Shown piece after piece: positions 35,601-49,620 of a stretch of DNA of 64,000 bases. How positions within the stretch are numbered: the first letter of the stretch is position 1; the number at the start of each line of letters is the position of its first letter. Source of the DNA: Ascaris suum (taxonomy: Eukaryota; Nematoda; Chromadorea; Rhabditida; Ascarididae); the NCBI GenBank assembly GCA_013433145.1, contig CM024176.1, positions 7,302,520-7,366,519 of the forward strand, written 5' to 3'. Under the pieces are notes generated by a model that saw only the letters and a program-made list of their open reading frames with translations, searched no databases and was not told the origin of the DNA. A program made the position numbers and the translations under genes.

Positions 35601-35930
35601 CTGTCAGCAAAATGATATTTACAGCCGATCATGTAGATCAGCAGATGTGAACCAGCAGATCTCTACGCCTGGGTTATTCTCATTCGTTTGCTCATATATT
35701 TCCATCCTGAGGTAGTTTGCCTCGCTCTCTTGTGGAAAACAGGGTGATGCTGTATGGACAGAGGCGTCAATGCGCCGCCGGTGTCCGTAAATTCCGATTT
35801 TCGCGATGAAACTGGTGTCGATTATAATGAAAATGCTTTGGATTTCACAAATGCGCCTGGGGTGGAAATAAGTGAGATTTGTATTCATTGCAAAGATGGT
35901 GATGCATAAGATCAGGGGCAGAAAACTGAT
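32615..35930. other. Gene-poor sequence
   Basis: No gene, RNA gene or element recognised. The open frames are all under about 90 codons and overlap in several frames. Confidence 0.45.
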
Positions 35931-35987
35931 AGGATAGACTGTAGAGTACTCTAAACTGGACAGGATAGACTGTAGAGTACTCTAAAC
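35931..35987. repeat. Tandem duplication, 31-bp period
   Basis: Two identical 26-bp copies beginning AGGATAGACTGTAGAG (35931-35956 and 35962-35987) are separated by 5 bp. Each contains the palindromic core AGAGTACTCT. This is a simple local duplication with no visible coding or RNA role. Confidence 0.85.
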
Positions 35988-38900
35988 CGACGGAATAAAG
36001 AATCGAGAGATGCGACTGGCTTCTCCGAATTGATGAGGGCAGAGGAGGAAAAAGCAAAGTGTAAGGTTGTTGCGAAAAACCTGGCTGGTCAGCTGAAAAG
36101 ATGGGGGAAAAGAAGGTGATGTGTTACCGCGAGAAGAGGAGTCGAATAGACATGGTGCTTACTAATTCACCCAAACGTCGCCAACATAACAAGTGATGGA
36201 GAGCGGCTGACACATATTGGATGAACGAGGTTGCTATGCCATCTGCTGCTAGCATTGCTGTCATAATCAAGAGAAGGCATTATTGCGAACTTTTTATTCA
36301 CCTGCTCTATGTGAACAACATAATGGCAATCTTGGCGATCGACAAGGCACGAACGAACCAAGGGTTGCTTTGAAAAAATAACCCACACCTTTTCCGTCCC
36401 ACGTGTGCTCCCAATTTTCGTTGCTGAAGTTTCCTGTTTTGGTCTGCTTTTACACGCTACCACTTCTACATTTCTACTACTCGGCCATGGCTCTGACATT
36501 CACGCGATGTTGTTAACCTTCCTAAGCAGTCCTTCGAAACATGCGTCATAGCGACATTGTGCATGTGCGTGCTTATATGCGCATCTGTGTGCGTCTGTCT
36601 GTTCGTCAGTATGCCCTGTATTTTCCACTTGGTGGGCAACTAAGCTCAGATAGAGGGACTTGGTGGGTTGCTGCGCAGAACACAGCGTGATGTCTAGATG
36701 CCATCGTATAATCGTGCTAAAAGAAATTGCATGCATTCACACTTGTCATATTTCGATTTTAAATCAGTCGGATCACTGAAAAACGATTCCAATTTACCAT
36801 GCGATCAGTCGAATTCAAATAGTTATTTATTTGCTCATTGATTTATTTATGAATTTTGTAGCTTAAAAATAATCGACACACTTATATCACTTTATCATTA
36901 GGAGTGTAGCCACGAGTGGATTATATCAGACATATCAGTATTGAAAATTTATCGATGTCGTGATCAGAAAGCTATTTGGAATTTGGCTTTAGTTGTGTAT
37001 GAATATATGAAGTGAAACTGATTCCACGATCATAGCCGAAAACCGATTCTACGTATCCAACGCTTGCAATTTGAGAAATTTGTGACAGTTTTGTGAGTGT
37101 GCGGTAACCGGACATTTGCTAAGTATAGAATGGCTTTTCGCTATATTATTTGCGTCAACGGAAAAACACAATGTTCCATATCAACAATGACAATTGTTGT
37201 TTCTTTTTCTTTTCTACAGTACTACAAGAATGCTGCTCGAAGGTGCATAGCTTCAGTGTATCATAGCCATATCTCTCGCTGCATGAAACGTCTAACCGTT
37301 CGGGCATGAGAAATGCTTGTTCAGAGGAAGCATGCCGTGTACCCTCAATGAGGCTGAAACCTACAATATTTACAGAGCAAACCGATAAGTGGTATTCGAG
37401 TATTCTATAAATGCTATCACATCGCTCAACAACACTAATTTGGATAACCTTCAATCTCGATGAATTATCGAATTCATGTGCGTGGGAAAAAATTGATGGT
37501 TAGATATGACAAAATACAAATCTCGTAATATCCTCTTTGCGCCTATACATGCATTACGGATAGAAAGGCAGATGAAACATTATACAAACTAAAGTGAAGA
37601 AGATGGCATTTGAGGATGAAAAAGTCATCTGTCATTAAGTAGTACAAAGATTAAGAGGAAGGAGTATTTACTGCAAATTAGCATTCCAATCGAAATTGTG
37701 CACTTTAGCATCATCCACGCACAATTATGTCGAGTCGCTGACGAGTAATATTGATGTAAATCACGGAAAGGAAAGAAGCGGGAACCGTTCCTTGACGAAC
37801 ACTTCGTTTAATGTTTTCATTGGCTTCGTTGGCGCAGATGGACCAAGTTTATCAAGGAACACATTATATAATTTCTGTCGACTTCATTTGTTTCGATTTC
37901 AAGAGTTGACTCCGAAACTTTGATGGCGAAGCCTGATGCAGTCGTAAATGGGTACAAATAAAACGTATGCTTTAAGAGAAGAGTGTTCAAAAAACTGTAT
38001 TATCAAAGCCGGAATTCAAAGCAATGAATAAAAAAAGCATCGGCATCAAATTCAAAAGCAAGCTCGCATCGTGAAACGATTTTTGCAAAAAAACTTTGAA
38101 ATTAACATGACATAATATTCCCTATTAGATGCGGTTTTTGTTTATTTAGACGAGATAGTTTTTGTGTAACTTCACGCGATATGACTTATACATAGACGCA
38201 AGTTGTCCGCTTTTCTGTTGCGCCTATGTGGCGTCACCACACGGTTGGTCCATAAATATCGCCTCAAAACAGACGTAAATTTATGCATGCATCATGAATA
38301 GAGAACTGAGATGGGATTAGTGAACTCAATTCGCATGTGACCAACGCTGGATTGACTGTTGAATTTAGGAATTTCAATGTAAGTTCAAAGAATCTGCTCA
38401 TAGTGGAGAATGATTGTAAAAATATTGCGGAATTCTCTAATTATGAAGATTGTAATCGAAAACCGGAAATTTCGAGTTATGCAAAAAAGGAAAATAACCT
38501 GCGTGTTAACAGTTATTTTCTTCTGCGTTATCAATGGCGTTGTCATCCATCAGCTGGGCTGAGGACGTTTAATCTCTCTAGCGCAGATGATCTGCGAGGT
38601 ACCCAATCTCGAACTTCTTGAATGTTGATTTTGCACCATCGCTCAAGTCGGATTAAATTCACTAGTCGATTTTGGAAACTTATGCATTAGACGAATTCTC
38701 CATAACAAATGACGAAATGTTCACCACTGGGTTACAATATTTTACCAAGGGGACTCACAAAGTGATGGACGAATTTCGTTGGCTTAAACTCAGCTCCTCA
38801 TCTTCCGCTAGGTACCATTGCTATGAAACACTTGCAGAAAAAAATAGGGGTGGATTATGCGCCTCAATGACAAATTTCCTTAGCATCAACAGTTGATAAG

Positions 38901-40144
38901 GATCATGATATCATCTTGAACTTCGTTTGTTTATACTTCTTCTATAGTCAAATCATGCAACCCACAAATTCTGCATACAGTCAGTAGCCATCTAATTATA
39001 GCGACTATGAACAATACAAAAAACTATAGGAAATACTCGCTCGTGCTCCCATCAACCGGATACCGTAGCAAAAGACAAAGAAATCAAGAATAATAGTAAG
39101 CAAGAAGAATAGTGTGAGTTCACCAGCGATACAACGAGATGTTTTGGACGAAATAACAGTGAAGTTTTCCTCACAAGCAAGCGACAATGAGAGTCGCACA
39201 CATAACAGAGCCGTTGTTCGAAAATTGCGTTTCATAGCAATCAGCATTTGTAGTTACATCTTCAGAAAAAGAACGGAACGCTGATTGGGATCGTTTCCGA
39301 CTCTTCAAAATGTAAATTCTGAACTCCCTTAAGAGACAATCTTAAGGTGTTAGTGGATATCGAGTAAATGCATTGTGGCACTGGAATACTACTAAAGAAG
39401 ACTGAGGTGTAGAAAGCGAGAAAGACCTGCCGAATTCTCATAGAAATGCTGAGAATCACTCAACAACAATGCGTCTTTCACTTTTTCTGAGCGACTCAAG
39501 AAAATTACATAAATGTTTGGTTGATTTTGTCGCAGCTAGGCGACTCATTGCCTGGCTCTCTCAATGGCCATCGAGTGCTACACTGTCGTACGAACAAAGG
39601 CAGAATCTCACACTAATCTCACATATGACTAATTTCTGGGAATGTTTCCCTCAGCCTATAGAGACGCTCACTGCGATGGCGGACAGTTTAGTTGAGCTGC
39701 TAACAGCAAAGCCGACAGAATCTCTAATTACGCATCCATAGATTCAGTTGCTTTCTGCAGCGGCACATGCGCCAAACAGCCGCAGGCCCACTTTGGAGCG
39801 AAAACCAAAGATGGCAGCTTTCACGGGGCTGCTGCTGCAAGAACGGGAAACATGCTAAAAAAACTGGCTGAGCAGAGATCGCAATGTTAAACTCTAATCA
39901 AAAAGTGGCTGACTCCCGCAACTCGAGAATATTTATGCAGAGTGTCGTCGCTACTAAACGCCAGGCCCGCTGAACCAGCTCCTCAAAAAGTTGCTATTTT
40001 CTGCCGATTTCAGGTAGATGTGCATTTGCGCCCACTTGTCTCTTACCTCACTCTTATTACCGCATGGATTACGCGTTGAAACAGTCAGAGTTTCATAGAA
40101 TCTTCCATAAGAAAGACGATCATGAAAAGCAGCAGGCTGAGCAG
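35988..40144. other. Gene-poor sequence
   Basis: No gene recognised. A TG-rich patch on the + strand lies near 36540-36610. The open frames are up to about 110 codons (36499-36167, minus strand) without recognisable domains. Confidence 0.45.
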
Positions 40145-40190
40145 ATAACCAACCTAACGTATGAAATTCGTCATACGTTAGGTCGGTTAT
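40145..40190. repeat. 20-bp-stem hairpin (inverted repeat)
   Basis: The arm at 40145-40164 (ATAACCAACCTAACGTATGA) pairs with the arm at 40171-40190 around a 6-nt loop, AATTCG. Nineteen of the 20 positions pair, the exception being an A opposite C. The near-perfect arms and tiny loop suggest a recent inverted duplication or a cruciform-forming site. The loop is shorter than usual for a microRNA precursor. It lies within a 134-codon minus-strand open frame (40358-39954) that has no recognised domain. Confidence 0.85.
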
Positions 40191-41120
40191 AAGCTGCAGT
40201 ATTGCTGTGGTCGACGAAGTCAGTATTACAGACGCTAGGTGTTTCAGACTATCAGAAAGATAGAACCACTGCAGCAAACGACTGTAAGGCGAAGTCATTG
40301 CTGACGCGCTAATTTTACAAAATCGAATCTCTTCAACTTGAACACCACAAATTTGCATATTTATTTTATAGGTAAAAGGCTCCGAGTTTCTTCACCGTAT
40401 GCAAAACATGTGTTAACGGAAGATCGCCTTTCTTTTCAAATGTGATCTTTCTGATATGTGTCATACTTGTACAGAAAGCTGTACACATGTAGGCATTTTA
40501 TTTGGTTTAAGTGAACAATGAACATCTACGCTCCGGCCACACTATAATAACAGCACGAGTTCAGATACGAGTAATCGGCAGTGGGGCTGGCGCTATGGCC
40601 AATGCTATGTTCTACGATCTACCTAAAGACAACAGGTGGGTAGGATGATGCAGATCTGGAGGACAACAACACTACGCGTGTGCGGCACTGGGGAACTGGC
40701 ATTTGTTCGGCGACAACACAACTAACGTCGAAAACAGTCTAGCTGCGCACCGGCTTATGCCGCAACTCTGCATATCTGTTAACTATGTCATGTTGGCTGT
40801 GTAGTTAAGAATCCTCTACAAAAAGAAAAACCGTTGAACAAACGAATCCAAGAAGTTACCAGACTATTTCACTTCTATGGCGTGTTTGGAATATATTTTC
40901 CAGAAGTGTCCACATGAGCAGCTTCGTACAGTCAAACATTCTTTTCGCGAGGCATCTCAAAATGTTTTTCGCAATGGACATTCGATGGCAACAGCCGTTG
41001 TAGACAGAGCCGACGATGCGCACTCCGCAATGGAGAATCAGTTGATAGTGCGCGTACTACAATCATACCGAACAAAGACTTTTGACTTAACAAGTTTTGC
41101 TTATAATTCAAGGATATATT
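40191..41120. other. Gene-poor sequence
   Basis: No gene recognised. The section around 40520-40790 is somewhat more GC-rich than its surroundings but shows no open frame or repeat that I can name. Confidence 0.4.
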
Positions 41121-41199
41121 GATTATCTGAATACCACAACCTGATACTGATATTATCTGATACTGATAATGCCACAATCTGATATTATCTGATACTGAA
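41121..41199. repeat. CTGATA minisatellite-like tract
   Basis: Repeated ATTATCTGATACTGAT-type units, with a larger unit starting CCACAA(C/T)CTGATA at 41134 and 41172 (period about 38 bp). The copies are imperfect. Confidence 0.7.
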
Positions 41200-43965
<2,766 letters not shown>

Positions 43966-43970
43966 ATATA
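43966..43970. repeat. Left target-site duplication, ATATA
   Basis: ATATA directly precedes the proposed 5' LTR start (TGTCGC) and matches ATATA at 51298-51302 directly after the 3' LTR stub. Five base pairs is a usual duplication length for BEL/Pao insertions. Because the motif is low-complexity, the match alone is weak evidence. Confidence 0.5.
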
Positions 43971-44328
43971 TGTCGCAATCTCGAAGCAATTCTGTGATTT
44001 ACCTTCAAATTGTTTACCTGTAAGCATCGCCAAATGGATGCTATTGTAATGACGGCCTAAACGATTGCAAATGTTTCAAAGCTTTATTACTCTTACTAAT
44101 TTAATTCAAAGAGATATTCAATTCAAAGAAAAGAAAGGAAGTGAAATATTGCTACCAATGAAAGCGCTTATTCTGCTCCTATTGTGACTATGTTGTGCAC
44201 CTACTTCAAATGAAATATTGGTATCGCTTTAATTCTAATTATAATATGTACGTTATTGTCAATATATAAGCAGCACCTTTATCTCAGTAAACGTACTTCC
44301 TTGGTTCCCGTCGGCGACATTCGCCACA
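43971..44328 (+). repeat. 5' LTR
   Basis: The 358-bp LTR is bounded by TGT and ACA. The right end is placed by the sequence shared with the 3' stub (CCCGTCGGCGACATTCGCCA at 44307-44326 and 51276-51295, continuing as CAA in both) and by the TGG of the primer-binding site two bases downstream. The left end is inferred from TGTCGC following ATATA, the sequence that also follows the 3' LTR end. The terminus contains a short palindrome (GGCGA, CAT, TCGCC). No second full copy exists here, so the left boundary is less sure than the right. Confidence 0.6.
44263..44270 (+). promoter_or_regulatory. TATA box of the LTR promoter
   Basis: TATATAAG lies 59 bp before the LTR end and is the best TATA match in the LTR. 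A TCAGT initiator-like motif follows at 44284-44288. Transcription of the element would then start within roughly the last 45 bp of the LTR. The position is inferred from sequence only. Confidence 0.5.
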
Positions 44329-44330
44329 AC

Positions 44331-44346
44331 TGGTGTCCGAGGTGAG
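44331..44346 (+). promoter_or_regulatory. Primer-binding site
   Basis: TGGTGTCCGAGGTGAG starts two bases after the LTR end. The leading TGG is complementary to the CCA end of a tRNA, as expected for first-strand priming. I cannot name the tRNA from memory. The same segment contains AG|GTGAGG, a strong match to a 5' splice donor, and forms one arm of the leader hairpin at 44339-44356. Confidence 0.6.
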
Positions 44347-44356
44347 GTATCACCTC
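44339..44356 (+). other. Leader hairpin
   Basis: GAGGTG and CACCTC form a perfect 6-bp stem with a 6-nt loop, overlapping the 3' part of the primer-binding site. GAGGTG occurs a third time at 44358-44363, directly before the gag ATG, and could pair with the same CACCTC. Confidence 0.45.
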
Positions 44357-44363
44357 TGAGGTG

Positions 44364-45727
44364 ATGTCGGGACCTTTCTGTCAACTACTAGCCCCAACAC
44401 GGGCCAGACTCGTCCAATATCTGGAAAATGTTCCAGATTATGAGGAGCTGCCGATCGGCGATGTCGAATCACTCCGTTAGCTGCGCACAGAGCTGAAACA
44501 ACTATCGCCCGCATCTCCAGAATCGTCGACCTAATCAATAAGAAAAATGACGAATGGACGCAGCTGATTCAAACATTCCCCCCTAATCGCGCCAAGGATG
44601 AAGAAGAACTGTATGAAGAAATGATACGAAGTGAAGGGAACTTCTTGGAAGCATGGCTCCAAAGTCAAGAGAAACTGGAGGAACTTCGAAAAATCTCGAC
44701 GAAGTCAATGAACAATTACGGGAGTATGACGAAAATCGAAACGATATCAAAAGTGATAGTAGCCAGGGAGAAGAAGCAGCACAAAACGACGATAGGCAAC
44801 ATAGCCCGCCATTCGACACAATCAATGCCAGCGCAAACATCCAGGAATACGATAGGATCAACCCACCAGCAACACCCGGACTTGCTTTACCAACGGGACA
44901 GCTGCCAACTTATGCAGGTGATCCATTACGCTTTAGTGAATTTTGGGATTTCTTTCGCGATGCGGTCCACAGACAAAATATATTTCAAGTGCAAAAGTAT
45001 CATTATCTACTTGGATGCTTAAAACATGCTCATGCCACCATCGAAAGTTTATCAGTCACCTCTGCCAATTATTTAGAAGCTGTAGACATAATCAAGCGTC
45101 GCTTTGGAAACCCAAATGCTATAAAACTCTCTTTGTATAATCATTACGAAAGGAGGTTCCTCTGTGCACTATGCGCGCAAAGGATTGTGTACGCTTGAAG
45201 CGGCTGAAAAATGTTGTCGTCAATTAAAAGCTCTTGGCGAAGACATAAATCAAACAAGTATCGCTCTCATCATCCAAGAAAAACTACCCCACGCTGTTCT
45301 CGTAGAGCTAGGCCAAGAAAAAACGGCTGATGAAATTTGGCAAACTGACGAACTACTTAAGGCTCTCAACAGAATAGTCAGTATTAGGGAGGAATCACAA
45401 GACATAATCCAAAACGCACCTGCGGACAACAAGATTCAAGATCACCCCGAGGTATCTTCAGCAACCCGAAGGGAAAACTTTTCCGTTTTAAGGCATCGGG
45501 AAACACGGAATCGCGAACTACATCCCTGCGCTTTCTGCCAGGGCCTCCATCTCAATGAAGCATGCGTTGTTTATCGAACAGTAGAACAAAGACTCCAACG
45601 TATCCATGTTTTAAATCTATGCTACAAATGTCTCTCGAACACACATTCCGCCCAACAGTGCACATATTCACGAACATGCATTCACTGTGGACAACATCAT
45701 AACAGAGCACTTTGCTACGAGTACTGA
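44364..45727 (+). pseudogene. gag of BEL/Pao element, broken
   Basis: Structural protein that would form the capsid and bind the genomic RNA. The start is the ATG at 44364 (MSGPFCQLLAP), eight bases after the leader hairpin. Codon 39 is TAG (44478-44480), and coding similarity then continues in a second frame (an acidic coiled-coil-like stretch around KDEEELYEEM), a third frame (44690-45160) and a fourth segment (45164-45727). The third frame holds the DUF1759-like core with FSEFWDFFRDAVH and FGNPNAIKL. The last segment carries three zinc knuckles between 45527 and 45715: C-x2-C-x3-H-x4-C, C-x2-C-x4-H-x4-C and C-x2-C-x3-H-x4-C. At least three frameshifts and one stop make it non-functional. 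Confidence 0.85.
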
Positions 45728-46560
45728 AAATAAACAACTCACCTTCACAAATAAGCATGACTTTAGCCAAACAAGAAATACAAGAAGTCAAAGAGCCTGT
45801 AGCAACCATATGGATTTCACGTATCCAAAGAACCCTCCCACGAACAACCAGGTTGAGGATAGAGCCCAGCTAATAAGACCAGTTCCTTTATCTAACACAT
45901 ACAGTAGAAAGAAAGAACAACTTATCATTCCTGTCCATTCAGTTATAATTGATAATGGATCGCATAATTATCCCATAGAAAAGAAAACTGAAGGGTTACC
46001 TTCTCAGAACCCCGATAATCCTATCCTAGTTCAAGCGTTAGTAAGCACTGAAGCAGAGCCTCATAGTATACCTGTTTTATTGCTAGCTGCTCAAACAACC
46101 GCACGCAGTGCTTCTAATATGAAAACAGCGAAGGCAGTTATCTTTTTCGATTGCGGTAGCCGGATGTCATTTATCACAGAATTGCTCGCAAAAAGGCTTC
46201 AGTTAGAAATAACACAAGAATAAACCCTGTTTATGTCAACGTTTGCCTTCGCCAAGCCACAAAAAAATGATTCCAAGATAGTGAGCATCCAACTACAATA
46301 TAAAAACGGAGAATATAAAACAGTTGAGTTGAATACGGTGCCTACATTAATGTCGCGCTTGAAGCAAGAGAAGGTCCAAGCCTTTGTTAAAGAAATATCT
46401 TGCCAACGACCTATCATAAAGTACGAAATGTGACGCCAAATATCCTCATTGGAGCCGACTCATGTGGGATATTCTTGAACCACAGCTCATTACGAAGCTG
46501 ACTTCTCATCTCTTTCTTGTGCCAACCAAGTTCGGACCTATTCTTACCGGAAGAGCGATG
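45728..46560 (+). pseudogene. pol: aspartic protease region, broken
   Basis: Retropepsin-like domain (DUF1758 type) that would cleave the Gag-Pol polyprotein. The catalytic block reads FFDCGSRMSFITE, with Asp at 46149-46151. Most family members have D-S/T-G, and here the second position is Cys, probably a disabling change. A TAA at 46221-46223 interrupts the frame, and similarity resumes at once in the same frame (MSTFAFAKPQK). Two more frame changes occur around 46433-46462, where the typical ILIGADSCG and GPILTG blocks follow. It joins gag at about 45725 by a frame change. Confidence 0.85.
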
Positions 46561-47900
46561 TCGCAAAAGAGACCATTAGAAATCAATGAAGAAAGCAATG
46601 CTTCCCTATCGTGCAACTTTCTCGTCAAACATGAAGAATTAAATCTAGATCAATACTGGAATCTCGAGTCTATTGGAATAACAGACCCGTCAGATCAATG
46701 GGATGACGATGATGCGATACGCCAATTTTACAAATCTGTCTCTCTGACAGATGGACGTTACACTGTTTCGTGGCCCTGGAGAAACACGTCACCCAGATTT
46801 CCTCTCCATGACAACTATTATTTAAGTGCCGGAAGACTGAAACCCTTGATAAAAGGCTGAGTGATAACAGCGACCTCCTACGCAAATATGATGATACCAT
46901 CAGAGAACAACTCTCACAACAAGTCATCGAAAGATGCGAGGCAGATAAAGCAGATGAATCAATTACTCATTATCTACCATATCATCCAATCATTAGACTC
47001 GACGAATAGACAACGAAAATGCGGATAGTGTATGACGCATCTGCCAAAACCAGCCAAGGAAGTAGCAGCCTTAACGAATGTTTATTGCCAGGGCCGTCAC
47101 ATCTGCCTGGTCTCTGCGGTCTCCTTCTCCGCTTTCGTGCAAAAATCAGTTGTCTTGCTCGCTGACGTGGAGAAAGCCTTTCTACAACTTCAACTCTTTC
47201 CAGCAGATCGGGACGTCACGAGGTTTCTCTGGCTTAAGGAACCTCAGAAAGGATTTTCTAAGGACAATATTAAGCATTACCGCTTTAAGAGAGTTCCGTA
47301 TGGAATAGTTAGTAGCCCTTTTCTTCTCAACGCCACCATCAGACATCATTTACAAACAATCGGAACAGCAACCCGCGCAACAGACATTACAAGGTATTTG
47401 TGTAGGCAATGTAATGATAGGAACAAAAAATTCTCATGAAGCAATTCACGTCTACCATGAAGCAAAGCAAATTTTTCATCAAATCTCAAGGAACCTAAGA
47501 GAATGGACCTCCAATGACCCCACTGTTAGGAAGGCATTCGACGAAACAGATAGAGCAAAAATTACTGTAATGAAGTTTTTAGGAATTCCGTGGAATACAA
47601 TCTCCGATGAAATTCAGCATCAGATACGCTATCCTCAAAATACTGAACAGATCAGCAAAAGGTCCGCATTACAGACATTAGCTTCCACATTTGACCCTCT
47701 TGGCTATCTTTCAGCCGCCGTATTTAAGGCTAAAAGCCTTATTCAAAACATGTGGGGGAGTGAAGTTGGATGGGATGATCAGATACCGGAAAATATCCAC
47801 CGGGAATGGGAAGCGCTGTACCAAACATGGCAAAAACACTCTTCATTTAAAATTCCTCGAAAAATCGTCAGACAATTTGGCGCAGCAATAGAACTGCCAC
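46561..47900 (+). pseudogene. pol: reverse transcriptase, broken
   Basis: RNA-dependent DNA polymerase domain. The region before the fingers includes the family block ending GRYTVSWPWRN and DNYYLSAGRLK, stopped by TGA at 46858-46860. A second segment in another frame has [12 protein letters not shown] after a TAG codon just before 46998-47020. Motif A is DVEKAFLQL (Asp at 47164-47166) and motif B is VPYGIVSSPFLLNATI. Motif C, the YVDN-type catalytic site, should lie at about 47395-47415. There the frame breaks and no pair of catalytic acids can be read, although the flanking MIGTKNSHEA block is intact in the next frame. The thumb follows as one long frame to 47911. The polymerase cannot have been active in this copy. 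Confidence 0.9.
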
Positions 47901-48300
47901 TGTTTTGTTGATGCCTCCATAAAAGGGTACGCAGCGTACATTTGCCTTCGCAGCAACTCGACGGAAAGGATAACTTTTAATTTTCTCTACGCCAGAAGTA
48001 GACTCGCTCCAACGAAAGAAATAACGATCCCCGTCTGGAACTGATGGCGGTACTAATCGGAACGCGGGCATTAACATTTGTCACTGAACAGCTGCAATTG
48101 CCAACGCTTGAACGTTTTTTGTGGACAGATTCGAAATGCGTTTTACGATGGCTGAGCACCACCAAAATACTTCTCACGTTTGTTATTAATCGAATATGAG
48201 AAATTAAGCATGTGAAGAACATTCATTTCAAATATGTCACCTCGTCATACAACCCAGCGGATATCGCTACCGAGGGGCTTAACACCTGAAGAACTTTCAC
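47901..48300 (+). pseudogene. pol: RNase H, broken but catalytic residues visible
   Basis: RNase H domain that degrades the RNA of the RNA-DNA hybrid. All four expected acidic positions can be seen, in different frames: Asp in CFVDAS (47910-47912), Glu in RLELMAV (48038-48040), Asp in WTDSKCVLRWL (48128-48130) and Asp in YNPADIATEGL (48260-48262). At least two frameshifts and a stop near 48197 break it. About 500 bp of low-similarity sequence follow before the integrase zinc domain, as usual for the tether in this family. Confidence 0.8.
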
Positions 48301-49620
48301 TGCATGAACTTCGGTGGAACGGACCCTCATGATTGGCGCTATGCTCCGATCAGTGGCCAACCACCCAAGAAGACATTGCCCCAGGAGCTCATAAAGAAGA
48401 GATCGAGATCGCCGCCGGCTGTTGGCGTGGAAATCCGAGGAATCTTATTTACAGAAGGTTGTCATGTGTCTTCATTTGGTATGCTCCAAAGAAGAGCTTT
48501 CCATAGTCTAAAATTCCTGCAAGTGAAGGTCCGGAAAAGCTAAATTCAGCGCTACGCAATAAAACAGAGGAGAAAGTTACCTTTCTAGGCCATGTATCGG
48601 CTGATTTAAGCTGTCTCTGTAGCAATGATATACGAGTAGCGACCCTTGCTAATTGCCGAGAATTACAAAGGAGGTACTATCATGACGTTTAATGGAGCAC
48701 TTCGCAACAATAAGAAACACCCCTTTTACGCTCTCGGGATTAAAATTGACAACAATGGAATCTTAAAATGTATGGTTCGCCCGTCCACTGCCAATTTATC
48801 CGAAAGCACTAAATTCGCAATTCTGCTACCTTCAAGGAGTGATGCGACAGACCTAATCATTCTTGAAAGTCATAATCGCCTCTCCACGCTGGTGTTTCGC
48901 ATACTCTAACCGGTGTTCGACAAATGTTTTGGGTTCCCATAGGTCATGCTGGCGTCAAGAGAATAATTAAGTTATATAACAAATGCAAGCGCTTTCAAGG
49001 AGGGACGTTTCCACTGCCACCTATGCTTGCACTCCCCAAGGAACGTACTGAACAGGCGCGACCATTCCAGAACACAGATGCCGACTACTGGGATCCGTAG
49101 TATTTACAAACGGAGCCAACAAAACCAAAATTTGGTTTTGCTTGTTCACATGCTTGGTAACCGGAGCCATTCACATGGAGACAGTCAATAACTTATCTGT
49201 CTTCCAATTCCTGCAATGTTTTCGGCGATTTATCAGCAGAAGAGGATGGCCAGAAACGATTTTCTCCGACAATGGAACGCAGTTTACAGCAACGGCGAAA
49301 ACCTTAAATGATGCATGGAACAAGAATTATCCACGACGACTGTGTACAATACTCCGCAAAAAAGGGGATCAAATGGAAATTCATCACAGAAATGGCTCCT
49401 TGGAAAGGCGGATTTTATGAAAGACTCATTGGATTAGTCAAATACTCCATGAGAAAAACGATTGCCAGACAAATTCTTCAATACGACGACTTTAACACGT
49501 TACGAAAAACAGAGGCGGTGATAAATTCTCGTCCCTTAACCTACGTGAATGAAGAAGTGGAATTCAAAGTATTGAGACCAGTCGACTTTTTGCTTCACAA
49601 CGCCAAAAACGGATTTCCCT
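48301..49620 (+). pseudogene. pol: integrase, broken
   Basis: DDE integrase that would insert the DNA copy. The zinc-binding N-terminus has ESHNRL (His at 48871-48873) and, after a frame change, HAGV (His at 48885-48887). The C-x2-C pair is damaged, with Tyr in place of the first Cys before NKCKRFQGG. The family block LPKERTEQARPFQNT follows. The catalytic triad is visible: Asp in ADYWDP (49083-49085), Asp in FSDNGTQF (49268-49270) and Glu in GGFYERL (49419-49421). A TAG after 49095 and a frameshift between 49270 and 49330 disable it. Confidence 0.88.

Noticed and set aside
44583..44861. Minus-strand frames across the retrotransposon
   Set aside because: They are shadows of gag and pol, which are clearly coded on the + strand.
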